Source: SCTG01 sp964384595 (GTDB taxonomy: Bacteria; Nitrospirota; Nitrospiria; Nitrospirales; NS-4). Taken from it: a DNA stretch of 9,359 nucleotides. The stretch spans positions 1-9,359 of the forward strand of contig CAYLLY010000083.1 in NCBI GenBank assembly GCA_964384595.1. The letters are read 5' to 3'. The notes beneath the pieces are model-generated. The model had not been told where the DNA came from. It ran no database searches and was given only the letters and a program-made list of their open reading frames with translations. This document shows, one piece after another, positions 1 through 7,244 of the stretch. The position numbers and the translations under genes were made by a program. Numbering within the stretch: the stretch's first letter is position 1; every line of letters starts with the position of its first letter.

Positions 1-1636
1 GCGCGACCACCGCGCCGTGGCTCAAGACGCCGCCGACTTCGGTGATCAACGCGCCGGCTGTGAAGAACAGCGGGGTCCAGGCGGGATCGGTGTAGCGGGT
101 GACCAGGATCTCGCCCTGGCGCAGGTCGGCGTGGTGGGGGTTTGTGATCACGCGCGCGGTGCCTTCGGCGTGGCCGGCCGAGACCGGCGTGCCGCGCAGC
201 AGGCGTGATCCGGCCAGCGGCACAGTCAGGAGATTGACGTCTTCGATTCCCCTGGAGCCGATGATCAACGAGGGCGGACGGAGCGTCGTCCATACCCGCC
301 ACTCGCGCTCACGCGACTCCAGCGTCGCCTGTGCCCAGGCCACCGTTCCTGAGTCGGCCCAGGCGCGCACCTCCTGCAGCCGCAGCCAGAAGACATCATC
401 CGCGGTCTTGAGGTGTCCTGCTGCGACGAGTCGTCGGCCCAGTTCCCGGTACACCTGCCGCGCTTGTTCCAATCCCAGCAGCCACGTGTACTTCATGGCC
501 TCCCGGAACGGCAGCCACAGGACATACCGTTCGTAGAGCCGGCGGAACAGACCGCGCAGTGGCCAGGGAAGCTGTGTCCGAATGGCCGCGGCCGCTTTTT
601 CGCGCCGACGCAGGCCTTCGGCCAGCATGTCCGGCGGGGTCGGCGTTCCTGTCGGATGCCGCAGGTAGTTGGTGACCGACTGCAAGAGGAAGGTCGGGTC
701 CTCCCGCCAGCGCGGCGTCGTGATGTCCAGCTCCACTTCGCCCCGGTGGCCGTGCCGGGCAAGAAATTCTTCGAAGCACTGCCACCAGCGTCGCCCTTCT
801 GCCGTCGTCTGAAGCGCGCGTGCCAGTTGATCGGACGGCGTCTTTTCAAAAACGTCGGCGAGCGGACGCGCCTCCTGCGCGAGGGCCCAGAGGTCAAGCG
901 AGATCGTCGTGGTGGGATTGTGGGGGATACCCTTGGAGAGGTCGTCGATCAATTCAGGAGGGACGCGTTTGTCGCAAAGGCGTTGCAGGGCCATATGGAG
1001 GAACATAGCCAGGCCGAGATGCTGCAGGCCGTCCTTGGTCGGATCGGACTCATCGTTGAATTCGCAGTCCAGGTCCGCAAGCAGGACGGACGGAGAGTCC
1101 TGATCGAGCGGGCGGCGGACCAATGACCGAAGCCGTTCGGTCATACGGGCGTAAGCCTTGCGAAGATCTATCGGGGTTCTTCGGCTTAACATCCACCAGA
1201 GCGAGCGCAGGCCCATCCGGGAGTAGGCGAGATGCAGCGTGAGCCGTGCGGTCAAGGGAATGGGAACAGGATTCAGCCGTCCGGCCCGTGCCAGGTCCGC
1301 GATGGCTTTGCCCTTGGTCTGGTCCACGGCCTCCAGCATGTGAAGCTGGTAGGCGATGCCGGGCAGATTAATGTAGGCCGAGAGGTCCATGTAAGGCCGG
1401 CCGGCGACGAACGCGATGGGATTCAGGTCCAGGACGAGCGGGTCATTCCGGCTGAGGCCGGCGACTTGGCCGCCGAGCATCGGGCCGATGTAGCGGGCCA
1501 GCCCGTCCCGGGCGAGAGGTTTGGTGACGAACGGGAAGACTTCGCCGAAGTTGATGTCCGACAGGACGCCGTCGGCGCGTCCCACCGCCAGCCGCGCCGC
1601 CCGCTCCACCGGCCAGTCTGTCATGTCATCACTCAT
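1..1636 (-). CDS. PEP-utilising phosphotransferase-like protein lacking the ATP-grasp domain (3' end outside window)
   Basis: The frame is open from an ATG at 1636 to the window edge: 545 codons, no stop, C-terminus missing. Residues about 480-545 are a phosphohistidine swivelling domain of the PEP synthase/PPDK/rifampin phosphotransferase superfamily. Visible motifs are RGTPVSAGHAEGTARVI, then GEILVTRYTDPAWTPLF and GGVLSHGAVVA; the phosphorylatable His is residue 540 (codon 17-19). Residues about 15-470 resemble the middle domain of rifampin phosphotransferase, starting with NFGEVFPFVTKPL and including GHRGEVELD near 296. Rph-type enzymes normally begin with an ATP-grasp domain of about 300 residues. 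Here the frame is closed by a TGA near 1799-1801 and no ATP-grasp sequence lies upstream, so the domain is absent or encoded separately. An ATG at 1624 is an alternative start; Shine-Dalgarno sequences are weak for both. The substrate is unknown. Resistance to rifampin should not be assumed. Confidence 0.82.
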   Translation of the reverse strand, partial: MSDDMTDWPVERAARLAVGRADGVLSDINFGEVFPFVTKPLARDGLARYIGPMLGGQVAGLSRNDPLVLDLNPIAFVAGRPYMDLSAYINLPGIAYQLHMLEAVDQTKGKAIADLARAGRLNPVPIPLTARLTLHLAYSRMGLRSLWWMLSRRTPIDLRKAYARMTERLRSLVRRPLDQDSPSVLLADLDCEFNDESDPTKDGLQHLGLAMFLHMALQRLCDKRVPPELIDDLSKGIPHNPTTTISLDLWALAQEARPLADVFEKTPSDQLARALQTTAEGRRWWQCFEEFLARHGHRGEVELDITTPRWREDPTFLLQSVTNYLRHPTGTPTPPDMLAEGLRRREKAAAAIRTQLPWPLRGLFRRLYERYVLWLPFREAMKYTWLLGLEQARQVYRELGRRLVAAGHLKTADDVFWLRLQEVRAWADSGTVAWAQATLESREREWRVWTTLRPPSLIIGSRGIEDVNLLTVPLAGSRLLRGTPVSAGHAEGTARVITNPHHADLRQGEILVTRYTDPAWTPLFFTAGALITEVGGVLSHGAVVA

Positions 1637-1719
1637 ATCTTTTGAGCGGGTCCTGTCCTCGGGGAGCAGAGCGGCCTGCTTGGGTGCGCCCCGTGCTCCG
1701 CTGTGAACCTCGGCGCGCC

Positions 1720-1741
1720 GGGCCCGTTCACGAACGGGCCC
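1720..1741. repeat. Perfect 10-bp inverted repeat (22-bp palindrome-like hairpin)
   Basis: GGGCCCGTTC (1720-1729) and GAACGGGCCC (1732-1741) are exact reverse complements separated by AC. As RNA this gives a 9-bp stem with a 4-nt loop on either strand. It lies about 85 nt upstream of the minus-strand start at 1636. There is no T-run on either side, so it is a poor intrinsic terminator. A dimeric regulator site or a leader hairpin are the other readings. Confidence 0.7.
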
Positions 1742-1992
1742 TCGTCGCTCCTCATGCGCCGCAGTTGGGGCGCATCCCGGCGCGCGGCCGCCAAGATGTC
1801 ATGGAGTTTGACCCGTTGCAAGATAAACAGGGGTGGCGCAGGGTTGTCCGGACCGGCGCAGGACTTAAGCGCGGAGCGCAGTTCCGCGGGGCCGCACCAG
1901 CGTAGACGCGGTCCGAGCCGGCCGGACGCCCGGCGACAGGACCCCCGCCAAGAGCAACGAGTCGTCGAAGTAGTTCGGCGGCAGGACCCCCC

Positions 1993-2025
1993 GCCTGCGG
2001 GAGTTGCGGGTACACCCACGCAGGC
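1993..2025 (-). terminator. Candidate hairpin terminator after the dnaE-accA-zinc-ribbon transcript
   Basis: GCCTGCG (1993-1999) pairs with CGCAGGC (2019-2025), a 7-bp stem. A smaller GGGT/ACCC pairing is possible inside the loop. On the minus strand it begins 4 nt after the TAA of the zinc-ribbon gene, where an operon terminator would be expected. It is followed by a G-run rather than U residues, so it would be a non-canonical terminator or an mRNA 3'-end stabiliser. Confidence 0.35.
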
Positions 2026-2029
2026 CGCC

Positions 2030-2434
2030 TTATTTCTTCTTGAAGAGGTTGTCGAACGCGCGGCGGGCGTCGTCGGGGCGCGCAGACCCCGACGAGGTCT
2101 CGCGCTCCACCGTGGCATGCAGCGAGAAAACCGTGCACGCATTGCGAGCGCCCTTGGCGGAGATGCGCTCCGGCACAGGCTGGGTGCACTCGAACCGGTG
2201 GCCGGGGTCGAAGTGGGCGCACTGCCGGCAGGAATGAAGCTCTGACCTGCACTTGGGACACTGGCCGAGCGGATCGGTCAGAGGGGGGAGTGGTGTTCCG
2301 CAGTCCACGCAGCGGGAGACGGTCCGAGTCGGAGGCATCGCAGGCGCGTCCGGTCGGGAAGGATCTTGGGGCTTTCCTGGCCGCTCCTTCTCGTGTTCCC
2401 GATAACCCCGCTGGCCGTATCTTCTGTCTTCCAT
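2030..2434 (-). CDS. Small cysteine-rich zinc-ribbon protein of unknown function
   Basis: 134 aa. A charged, probably disordered N-terminus of about 40 residues is followed by two Cys clusters. The first is C42-x2-C45 with C59-x2-C62 (CVDCGTPLPP and CPKC), a typical zinc ribbon. The second is C69-x2-C72, C83 and C100 (SCRQCAHFDP, FECTQP, NACTVF), a second probable metal site. The end (residues 120-134) is charged and finishes in KKK. There is no signal peptide or membrane segment, so it is probably cytoplasmic. The gene starts 12 nt after the accA stop in the same direction, suggesting cotranscription with dnaE and accA. No clear Shine-Dalgarno precedes ATG 2434; the in-frame Met33 would remove only the disordered part. 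A nucleic-acid or protein-binding role is possible but not shown. Confidence 0.8.
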   Translation of the reverse strand: MEDRRYGQRGYREHEKERPGKPQDPSRPDAPAMPPTRTVSRCVDCGTPLPPLTDPLGQCPKCRSELHSCRQCAHFDPGHRFECTQPVPERISAKGARNACTVFSLHATVERETSSGSARPDDARRAFDNLFKKK

Positions 2435-2446
2435 AAGGGCGTGCGG

Positions 2447-3400
2447 CTACTCGCCGCCGAGGACGCCGATGCGGCGGTATTTCTTGGAGCGCCGCCGGAG
2501 GAGCTCCTCGAGCGGGAGTTCGAGCAGCGCGCTGAGGTGGAGCTCGACCGCCTTCTTCACGGCGTCGCACATGGCCATCGGGTCCCGGTGGGCGCCCCCG
2601 GGCGGCTCGGGCAGGATCTCGTCGATCACGCCCAGGCGCAGCAAGTCCTCGGCGGTCATCTTCATCGCCTCCGCCGCCTCCGGCGCCTTGCGCTGATCGT
2701 CCCAGAGGATCGCCGCGCAGCCTTCCGGCGAGATGACCGAATAGACGGCGTTTTGCAGCATCAGCAGCCGGTCGGCCACGCCGATCGCGAGCGCCCCGCC
2801 GCTGCCGCCCTCGCCGATGACGACGGACACGATCGGGACTCTGAGTGACGCCATCGTGAAGAGATTCCGGGCGATGGCTTCAGCCTGACCGCGCTCCTCG
2901 GCGCCGATGCCGGGGTACGCGCCGGGCGTGTCGATGAGGGTGATGACCGGTTTGTTGAATTTCTCGGCCAGGCGCATCAGGCGCAGGGCCTTGCGGTAGC
3001 CCTCCGGATTGGGCATCCCGAAGTTTCGCTGCATCCGCTCCTTCAGCGTCTTGCCCTTTTGCGGCCCGATCACGACGACCGCCCGGCCGTTCAGTTGGGC
3101 GAGCCCCGCCACGATGGCCTGATCGTCGCCGTAGAGGCGGTCGCCGTGCAGTTCCTGAAAGCTGTCACAGAGTCGCGCGATGTAGTCCAGCGTGGAGGGC
3201 CGCTGCGGGTGCCGTGCCACCTGGGTGCGCTGCCATGGCGTGAGGGAGGCGTAGATCTCGCCCTGGAGCTGATGGAGCCGCGTGCGGAGCTTGCGGAGGT
3301 CGTCCTGGGCACTCGCCCGGCCCTGCGCCGCGGCCGTCAGCTTCTCGATCTTCTCCTCGATCTCGGCGATCGGTTTCTCGAATTCCAGATATTCCCGCAT
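2447..3400 (-). CDS. accA: Acetyl-CoA carboxylase, carboxyltransferase subunit alpha
   Basis: 317 aa, almost the same length as E. coli AccA (319). With AccD it forms the carboxyltransferase that moves the carboxyl group from carboxybiotin on AccB to acetyl-CoA, giving malonyl-CoA for fatty acid synthesis in the cytosol. Residues 1-60 are the usual helical, coiled-coil-prone N-terminus (EFEKPIAEIEEKIEKL). The crotonase-like core carries HGDRLYGDD (85-93), the glycine-rich DTPGAYPG (157-164) and GEGGSGGALAIGV (196-208), and SVISPEGCAAILW (221-233). The zinc-finger partner AccD is not in the window. The ATG lies 7 nt after the dnaE stop. The AAGGA Shine-Dalgarno overlaps that TAA, so translation is probably coupled to dnaE. 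The frame is intact. Confidence 0.97.
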   Translation of the reverse strand: MREYLEFEKPIAEIEEKIEKLTAAAQGRASAQDDLRKLRTRLHQLQGEIYASLTPWQRTQVARHPQRPSTLDYIARLCDSFQELHGDRLYGDDQAIVAGLAQLNGRAVVVIGPQKGKTLKERMQRNFGMPNPEGYRKALRLMRLAEKFNKPVITLIDTPGAYPGIGAEERGQAEAIARNLFTMASLRVPIVSVVIGEGGSGGALAIGVADRLLMLQNAVYSVISPEGCAAILWDDQRKAPEAAEAMKMTAEDLLRLGVIDEILPEPPGGAHRDPMAMCDAVKKAVELHLSALLELPLEELLRRRSKKYRRIGVLGGE

Positions 3401-3407
3401 GTCGTCC

Positions 3408-6400
3408 TTACTGTAACGTCACCGCGCCCTTGCCGATCAACGCTTCGATGTCACCCACCAGCCGGTCGTTCGGCAGCACGCGCAGGTCATGGCCCACCGC
3501 GATCATGGATTCGAAATGGTCCGGGATCGTGACATTGAGATACACCGGGCAGGGGCCCGGATGGCGGCGCAGGACGTCCCGGAGTTGATGCAGCGACTGG
3601 GACGACGCGTTGCTGGAGGAGACCTGGATTGAGACCCGTGTGTAGGCCGACGTCTGCAGGTCAGCGAGCCCCGCGATCTTCGTCGCCTTGATCCGGGTGG
3701 CCTTCTCGCCGCGGTCGAGGGTCCCCGTGACCTGGATGGCCGAATCAGGCGTGATGAGGGCGGAGGCCGACTTGTACAGGTCGGGGAAGACGATCACCTC
3801 GACCATCCCGTGCAGGTCTTCCAGGGTGAGGTAAGCCATGCGGTCGCCCCTCTTGGTCATCGTCTGCTTCACGGTCCCGACGAGCCCGCAGAGCTTGACC
3901 TCCTTGGCCTCCGTGACCTCGCTGAGCCGCTCGGTGCTGGTGGTGGAGAAGCGCGTGACGGCGTCCGCGTAACGGGCGAGCGGGTGGCTGGTGATGTAGA
4001 AGCCGATCAATTCCTTCTCGCACTTGAGCAACTGGTCCTCGTCCCATTCCGGCAGGTCGGGCAGGCTCTCATCGAATGGGAGGGTGCCGCGGCGCGACGC
4101 CGGATCGTCCGAAGATTCGAAGGCGGCGAAGATGCTGGTTTGTCCCTGGGATGCCGCTTGCTGCGCGGCCATCGCCTGATCCACGGTACGGTCGAGAACG
4201 GCGGCCAACTGGGCGCGCCGGGCGCCGGTCGAGTCGAACACGCCGGCCTTGATGAGGCATTCCAACGCCCGCTTGTTGAGTTTGCGGATATCGATGCGGT
4301 GGCAGAAATCGAAGAATGAAACATAGGGGCCGCCGTCCGCCCGCGCCGTGATGATGGCCTCGATCGCGCCCTCGCCCACGTTCTTGATGGCCGCGAGGCC
4401 GAACCGGATGCCCTCCTGGACGACCGAGAAGTCTTTCCCGCTCTCATTCACGTCCGGCGGCAGGACCTTGATCTGCAGGTCGCGGCACTCGTTGATGTAC
4501 CGCACGACCTTGTCGGTGTTGCCCATTTCGCTGGTCAGCAGAGCGGCCATGAATTCGTTCGGGTGGTGGGCCTTGAGGTACGCGGTCTGGTAGGTGACCA
4601 CGGCATAGGCGGCGGCGTGGGACTTGTTGAACCCGTAGCCGGCGAACTTCTGGATGAGCTCGAACAGCTTCTCGGCCTTCTTGTCCGTGATTTTCCGTTT
4701 CTTCGCGCCCTCCAGGAACTGCGCGCGCAGCTTGGCCATCTCCTCCGGCTTCTTCTTCCCCATGGCGCGCCGGAGGATGTCCGCCTGGCCGAGGGTGAAG
4801 CCGGCGGCCTTGTTGGCGATCGCCATCACCTGCTCCTGGTACACGATGACGCCGTAGGTCTCCTTGAGGATCTCCTCCAAGGCCGGCACCTCGTAGGTGA
4901 TTGGGATCTTGCCCTGCTTGCGCTTGACGAAGTCGGGGATCAGGTCCATGGGTCCCGGCCGGTAGAGGGCGATACTGGCGATAATGTCCTCGAAGCGGTC
5001 GGGGCGCAGGCCGGTCAGGAGGTCCCGCATGCCGGCGCTTTCCAACTGGAAGACACCCGCGGTCTGCCCCAAGGAGATCAGCTCGAACGTCCTGGCGTCG
5101 TCGAACGGGATGGTGGCGATGGAGAACGGCGGCCCTTGCGGTCGCGCGCCATTAATCAACCGCTCGGCGTGGGCGATCATCGTCAGGGTCTTCAGCCCGA
5201 GGAAGTCGAACTTGACCAGGCCGACTTTCTCCACGTCCCCCATCGGGAACTGCGTCACGATTTCGTCGGTCTCTTTGGTGCCCTTGTAGAGGGGCACGTG
5301 GGCGTTCAGGGGGTCCTGCGAGATCACCACGCCGGCGGCGTGGGTGGCGGCGTGGCGCGGGGATTTCTCCAGCGCGCACGCCGTCTCGAACACCTCGCGG
5401 ATCTTGGCGTCGGTGTCCACCAGTTCCTTGAGCCGCGGCTCGGCTTTCAGCGCCTCGTCCAACGTGATGTTGAGCTGGTCGGGGACCAGCTTGGCGAGGC
5501 GATCCACTTCCGCGTAGGGCATCTCCATCACGCGGCCGACGTCGCGGATGGCGGCCTTGGCCTTCATGGTGCCGAAGGTGATGATCTGGCAGACGTGATC
5601 CTTCCCGTACTTGTCCACCACGTAGTTGATGACCTCCGGGCGGCGGTCCATGCAGAAGTCCATGTCGATGTCGGGGAGGGAGACGCGCTCGGGGTTCAGG
5701 AAGCGCTCGAACAGCAGGCCGTAGACGAGCGGGTCCAGGTCGGTGATGCGCAGGGCGTAGGCGACCAGGCTGCCGGCGCTCGAGCCGCGTCCCGGGCCGA
5801 CGGGAATGCCGCGCGACCGGGCGAAGTTGATGATGTCCCAGACGATCAGAAAGTAGCCCGCGAAGCCCATCGAGGTGATGACGGTCAGCTCGTCCCGGAG
5901 GCGCTGGCGATACTGCGCGTCCGGAATCCGCGGGGGCCGCTCGCGCAGCCGGTCCGCCAGGCCCTTCTGGGCAAGCTTGTCGAGGTACGTCTCCAGCGTG
6001 TCCCCTTGCGGAACCGTGTAATGCGGCAGGTGTGACTTGCCGAACGTGAAATTGAGCTCGCAGAGCTCCGCCACGCGGCTCGTGTTCCAGACAGCCTCGG
6101 GCCATTCGTGAAACGCGGCGAGCATCTCTTCCGTGGATTTCACATAAAGCTGGTCGGTGTTGAAGCGCAGCCGGTTCGGATCGTTCACCGTCTTGCCGGT
6201 CTGCAGGCAGAGCAGAATATCGTGGACCTTGGCGTCGGTCTTCTTGAGATAGTGACAGTCGTTGGTGGCCACCAGCGGGATGCCGAGGCGCTTATGGATC
6301 TCCCGCAGGCCCTGGTTGGCGACCTGCTGCTCGGGGACGCCGTTTTCCTGGACCTCCAGGAAATAGCTGTCCTTGCCGAACAGGTCGCGGTATTCGGCGG

Positions 6401-6881
6401 CCGTGCGGACGGCGTCATCGAAGCGGTCCTTGCCGATGAGGGACGGGACTTCGCCGCTCAGGCAGCCGGAGAGCGCGACCAGGCCCTCGTGGTGCTCGGC
6501 GAGCAGCTCCTTGTCGACGCGCGGTTTGTAGTAGAAGCCCTCGAGGTACGCCTTACTGGCGAGCTTGAGCAGATTCTGGTAGCCGGTCCGGTTCGCCGCG
6601 AGGAGAATCAGGTGATAATACTCGTTGTGGGCGAACTGGCTTTCCCGGTCGAAGCGGCTCTTGGGGGCGAGATAGGCCTCGCAGCCGATGATCGGCTTGA
6701 TGCCGGCGGCGGTGGCCTTCTGGTAAAACTCGATGGCGCCGAAGAGGTTCCCGTGGTCGGTGACGGCCACGGCCGGCATGCCGAAATTCTTCGCTTCCTG
6801 GACGAGAGCATCGATTTGATTCGCCCCGTCGAGGAGACTGTATTGGGTGTGAACGTGGAGGTGGACGAACTGGGACGCCAC
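3408..6881 (-). CDS. dnaE: DNA polymerase III alpha subunit (C-family replicative polymerase)
   Basis: 1157 aa, the usual DnaE1 length. It is the catalytic subunit of the chromosomal replicase. The PHP domain (about 1-280) has HLHVH at 7-11, TDHGN at 41-45, E68, H90, C140 and NDCHY at 207-211. The polymerase core has GPGRGSSAGS (362-371), PDIDMDF with D404 and D406, and VKFDFLGLKTL with the third catalytic Asp, D559. Next come a helix-hairpin-helix region (about 824-847), the clamp-binding motif QTSIF (914-918), an OB fold (about 995-1070) and a C-terminal tau-binding-type region. The start is GTG at 6881, preceded by AAGGAAGG at good spacing. It is first in an apparent operon with accA. The fully conserved PHP ligands differ from E. 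coli DnaE, where the site is degenerate. Frame and key residues are intact. Confidence 0.98.
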   Translation of the reverse strand: MASQFVHLHVHTQYSLLDGANQIDALVQEAKNFGMPAVAVTDHGNLFGAIEFYQKATAAGIKPIIGCEAYLAPKSRFDRESQFAHNEYYHLILLAANRTGYQNLLKLASKAYLEGFYYKPRVDKELLAEHHEGLVALSGCLSGEVPSLIGKDRFDDAVRTAAEYRDLFGKDSYFLEVQENGVPEQQVANQGLREIHKRLGIPLVATNDCHYLKKTDAKVHDILLCLQTGKTVNDPNRLRFNTDQLYVKSTEEMLAAFHEWPEAVWNTSRVAELCELNFTFGKSHLPHYTVPQGDTLETYLDKLAQKGLADRLRERPPRIPDAQYRQRLRDELTVITSMGFAGYFLIVWDIINFARSRGIPVGPGRGSSAGSLVAYALRITDLDPLVYGLLFERFLNPERVSLPDIDMDFCMDRRPEVINYVVDKYGKDHVCQIITFGTMKAKAAIRDVGRVMEMPYAEVDRLAKLVPDQLNITLDEALKAEPRLKELVDTDAKIREVFETACALEKSPRHAATHAAGVVISQDPLNAHVPLYKGTKETDEIVTQFPMGDVEKVGLVKFDFLGLKTLTMIAHAERLINGARPQGPPFSIATIPFDDARTFELISLGQTAGVFQLESAGMRDLLTGLRPDRFEDIIASIALYRPGPMDLIPDFVKRKQGKIPITYEVPALEEILKETYGVIVYQEQVMAIANKAAGFTLGQADILRRAMGKKKPEEMAKLRAQFLEGAKKRKITDKKAEKLFELIQKFAGYGFNKSHAAAYAVVTYQTAYLKAHHPNEFMAALLTSEMGNTDKVVRYINECRDLQIKVLPPDVNESGKDFSVVQEGIRFGLAAIKNVGEGAIEAIITARADGGPYVSFFDFCHRIDIRKLNKRALECLIKAGVFDSTGARRAQLAAVLDRTVDQAMAAQQAASQGQTSIFAAFESSDDPASRRGTLPFDESLPDLPEWDEDQLLKCEKELIGFYITSHPLARYADAVTRFSTTSTERLSEVTEAKEVKLCGLVGTVKQTMTKRGDRMAYLTLEDLHGMVEVIVFPDLYKSASALITPDSAIQVTGTLDRGEKATRIKATKIAGLADLQTSAYTRVSIQVSSSNASSQSLHQLRDVLRRHPGPCPVYLNVTIPDHFESMIAVGHDLRVLPNDRLVGDIEALIGKGAVTLQ

Positions 6882-6900
6882 GCGGCCTTCCTTATCTTCC

Positions 6901-6921
6901 CGGCGTCTCTGGTGAACGCCG
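6901..6921 (-). promoter_or_regulatory. Small hairpin in the predicted dnaE leader
   Basis: CGGCGT (6901-6906) and ACGCCG (6916-6921) are reverse complements with a 9-nt loop. It lies between the predicted transcription start (about 6919) and the dnaE Shine-Dalgarno, and could modulate translation or RNA stability. At 6 bp it may be chance. Confidence 0.3.
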
Positions 6922-6925
6922 AGTC

Positions 6926-6954
6926 ATTCTAGTCAGGCCCGCGAGTGAAGTCAA
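6926..6954 (-). promoter_or_regulatory. Sigma70-type promoter for dnaE-accA
   Basis: On the minus strand, TTGACT (6954-6949) and TAGAAT (6931-6926) are separated by exactly 17 nt. Both match the sigma70 consensus at five of six positions. The predicted start near 6919 gives a leader of about 38 nt ending in the AAGGAAGG ribosome-binding site before GTG 6881. It lies about 200 nt from the divergent promoter of the NYN gene. Confidence 0.7.
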
Positions 6955-6958
6955 TCCG

Positions 6959-7012
6959 CGGCGCGGGGTCCGGCTCCGCTGCCGAGCGGTGCCTGGCACC
7001 CTTCCTGCGCCG
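6959..7012 (+). repeat. 54-nt imperfect hairpin repeat, copy A
   Basis: The outer stem is CGGCGC (6959-6964) with GCGCCG (7007-7012). The inner stem ends in CCGCT (6976-6980) with AGCGG (6985-6989) around a GCCG loop, with a few mismatches between. It contains the palindrome GGTGCCTGGCACC (6989-7001). Copy B, beyond the NYN gene, has the same length and differs at 8 of 54 positions. It resembles REP-type intergenic elements. No RAYT transposase is present in the window. Strand is arbitrary. Confidence 0.8.
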
Positions 7013-7021
7013 CTGTATCCG

Positions 7022-7096
7022 GTTAGATACAACCCGTTCCCCCCGCCGCCCGCTGAATAAATCCAAGTAACTTTTCCCCAAGAGCCCGTGTCTAAC
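7022..7096 (+). repeat. Complementary arms downstream of hairpin A
   Basis: GTTAGATAC (7022-7030) pairs with GTGTCTAAC (7088-7096) over all nine positions, one being T·G, across a 57-nt spacer. The same arrangement follows hairpin B at 7989-8097. The spacer holds an AT-richer stretch (about 7055-7080) and no gene. Confidence 0.5.
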
Positions 7097-7098
7097 TG

Positions 7099-7125
7099 TT
7101 TGACCTCGCGGATTGCGGGGTCAAA
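7099..7125. promoter_or_regulatory. 11-bp stem-loop upstream of the NYN promoter
   Basis: TTTGACCTCGC (7099-7109) pairs with GCGGGGTCAAA (7115-7125), with one T·G pair and the 5-nt loop GGATT. It lies 29 nt upstream of the -35 box. It could be an operator for a dimeric regulator or part of the repeat element. There is no T-tract on either side to suggest a terminator. Confidence 0.5.
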
Positions 7126-7154
7126 GGGTGGTTGTGGATACCCAATGAACCTGC

Positions 7155-7185
7155 TTGACACCTACAACGGCACCGACTGTATAAT
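7155..7185 (+). promoter_or_regulatory. Sigma70-type promoter for the NYN-domain gene
   Basis: TTGACA (7155-7160) and TATAAT (7180-7185) are both perfect consensus hexamers. The 19-nt spacer is longer than the ideal 17. The predicted start is near 7192. This rules out the TTG at 7191 as the translation start and supports ATG 7257. Confidence 0.72.
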
Positions 7186-7201
7186 GCCACTTGAACTTGC
7201 T

Positions 7202-7244
7202 CCCCGTCCGACACGCCGAAAGGCCCGGGCGGGGTTATTTATTT
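7202..7244 (+). terminator. Leader hairpin with T-rich tail (attenuator or short-RNA terminator)
   Basis: CCCCGTCCG (7202-7210) pairs with CGGGCGGGG (7226-7234) with one G·U. Inside, GCC (7215-7217) and GGC (7222-7224) close a GAAA tetraloop. TTATTTATTT (7235-7244) follows at once. Hairpin plus U-rich run has the form of an intrinsic terminator. It lies between the predicted transcription start and the ribosome-binding site (AGGGGG, 7246-7251) of the NYN gene. The CCCC arm could instead pair with the AGGGGG, so a switch is possible. A stand-alone RNA of about 50 nt (7192-7244) is another reading. Confidence 0.5.

Larger units (their letters stand above)
1637..2029. other. Intergenic region of about 390 nt without a supported gene
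   Basis: This lies between the zinc-ribbon gene and the PEP-utilising gene, both on the minus strand. It is very GC-rich. It contains a hairpin just after the zinc-ribbon stop, two near-identical short segments (CGGCGACAGGACCCCCGCC at 1931-1949 and CGGCGGCAGGACCCCCCGCC at 1976-1995) and a perfect inverted repeat at 1720-1741. The only less GC-rich patch, about 1795-1835, may hold the promoter of the next gene, but I see no convincing -35/-10 pair. Several frames are open by chance and none resembles a known protein. One minus-strand frame ends in a TGA (1633-1635) that overlaps the ATG at 1636, but it has no credible start. Confidence 0.6.

Noticed and set aside
413..1126. Plus-strand open frame of 237 codons, and others at 99-536 and 1232-1645
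   Set aside because: They are opposite the continuous minus-strand PEP-utilising frame, which has recognisable motifs and a catalytic His. They are shadows.
1633..2142. Minus-strand frame whose TGA overlaps the ATG at 1636 (ATGA overlap)
   Set aside because: It looks like translational coupling, but the frame overlaps the zinc-ribbon gene, has no credible start or Shine-Dalgarno in the gap, and resembles no known protein.
1752..2570. Minus-strand open frame of 272 codons across the intergenic region and into accA
   Set aside because: It overlaps the zinc-ribbon gene and the accA end in another frame, and has the low-complexity Arg/Pro/Ala composition of a GC-rich shadow.
4563..6035. Long plus-strand open frame of 490 codons
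   Set aside because: It is antisense to dnaE, a clearly real gene. The open frame follows from GC-rich codon use, and the translation resembles no known protein.
6892..7161. Minus-strand open frame of 89 codons between dnaE and the NYN gene
   Set aside because: It runs across the dnaE promoter and the hairpin repeat and has no similarity to known proteins.
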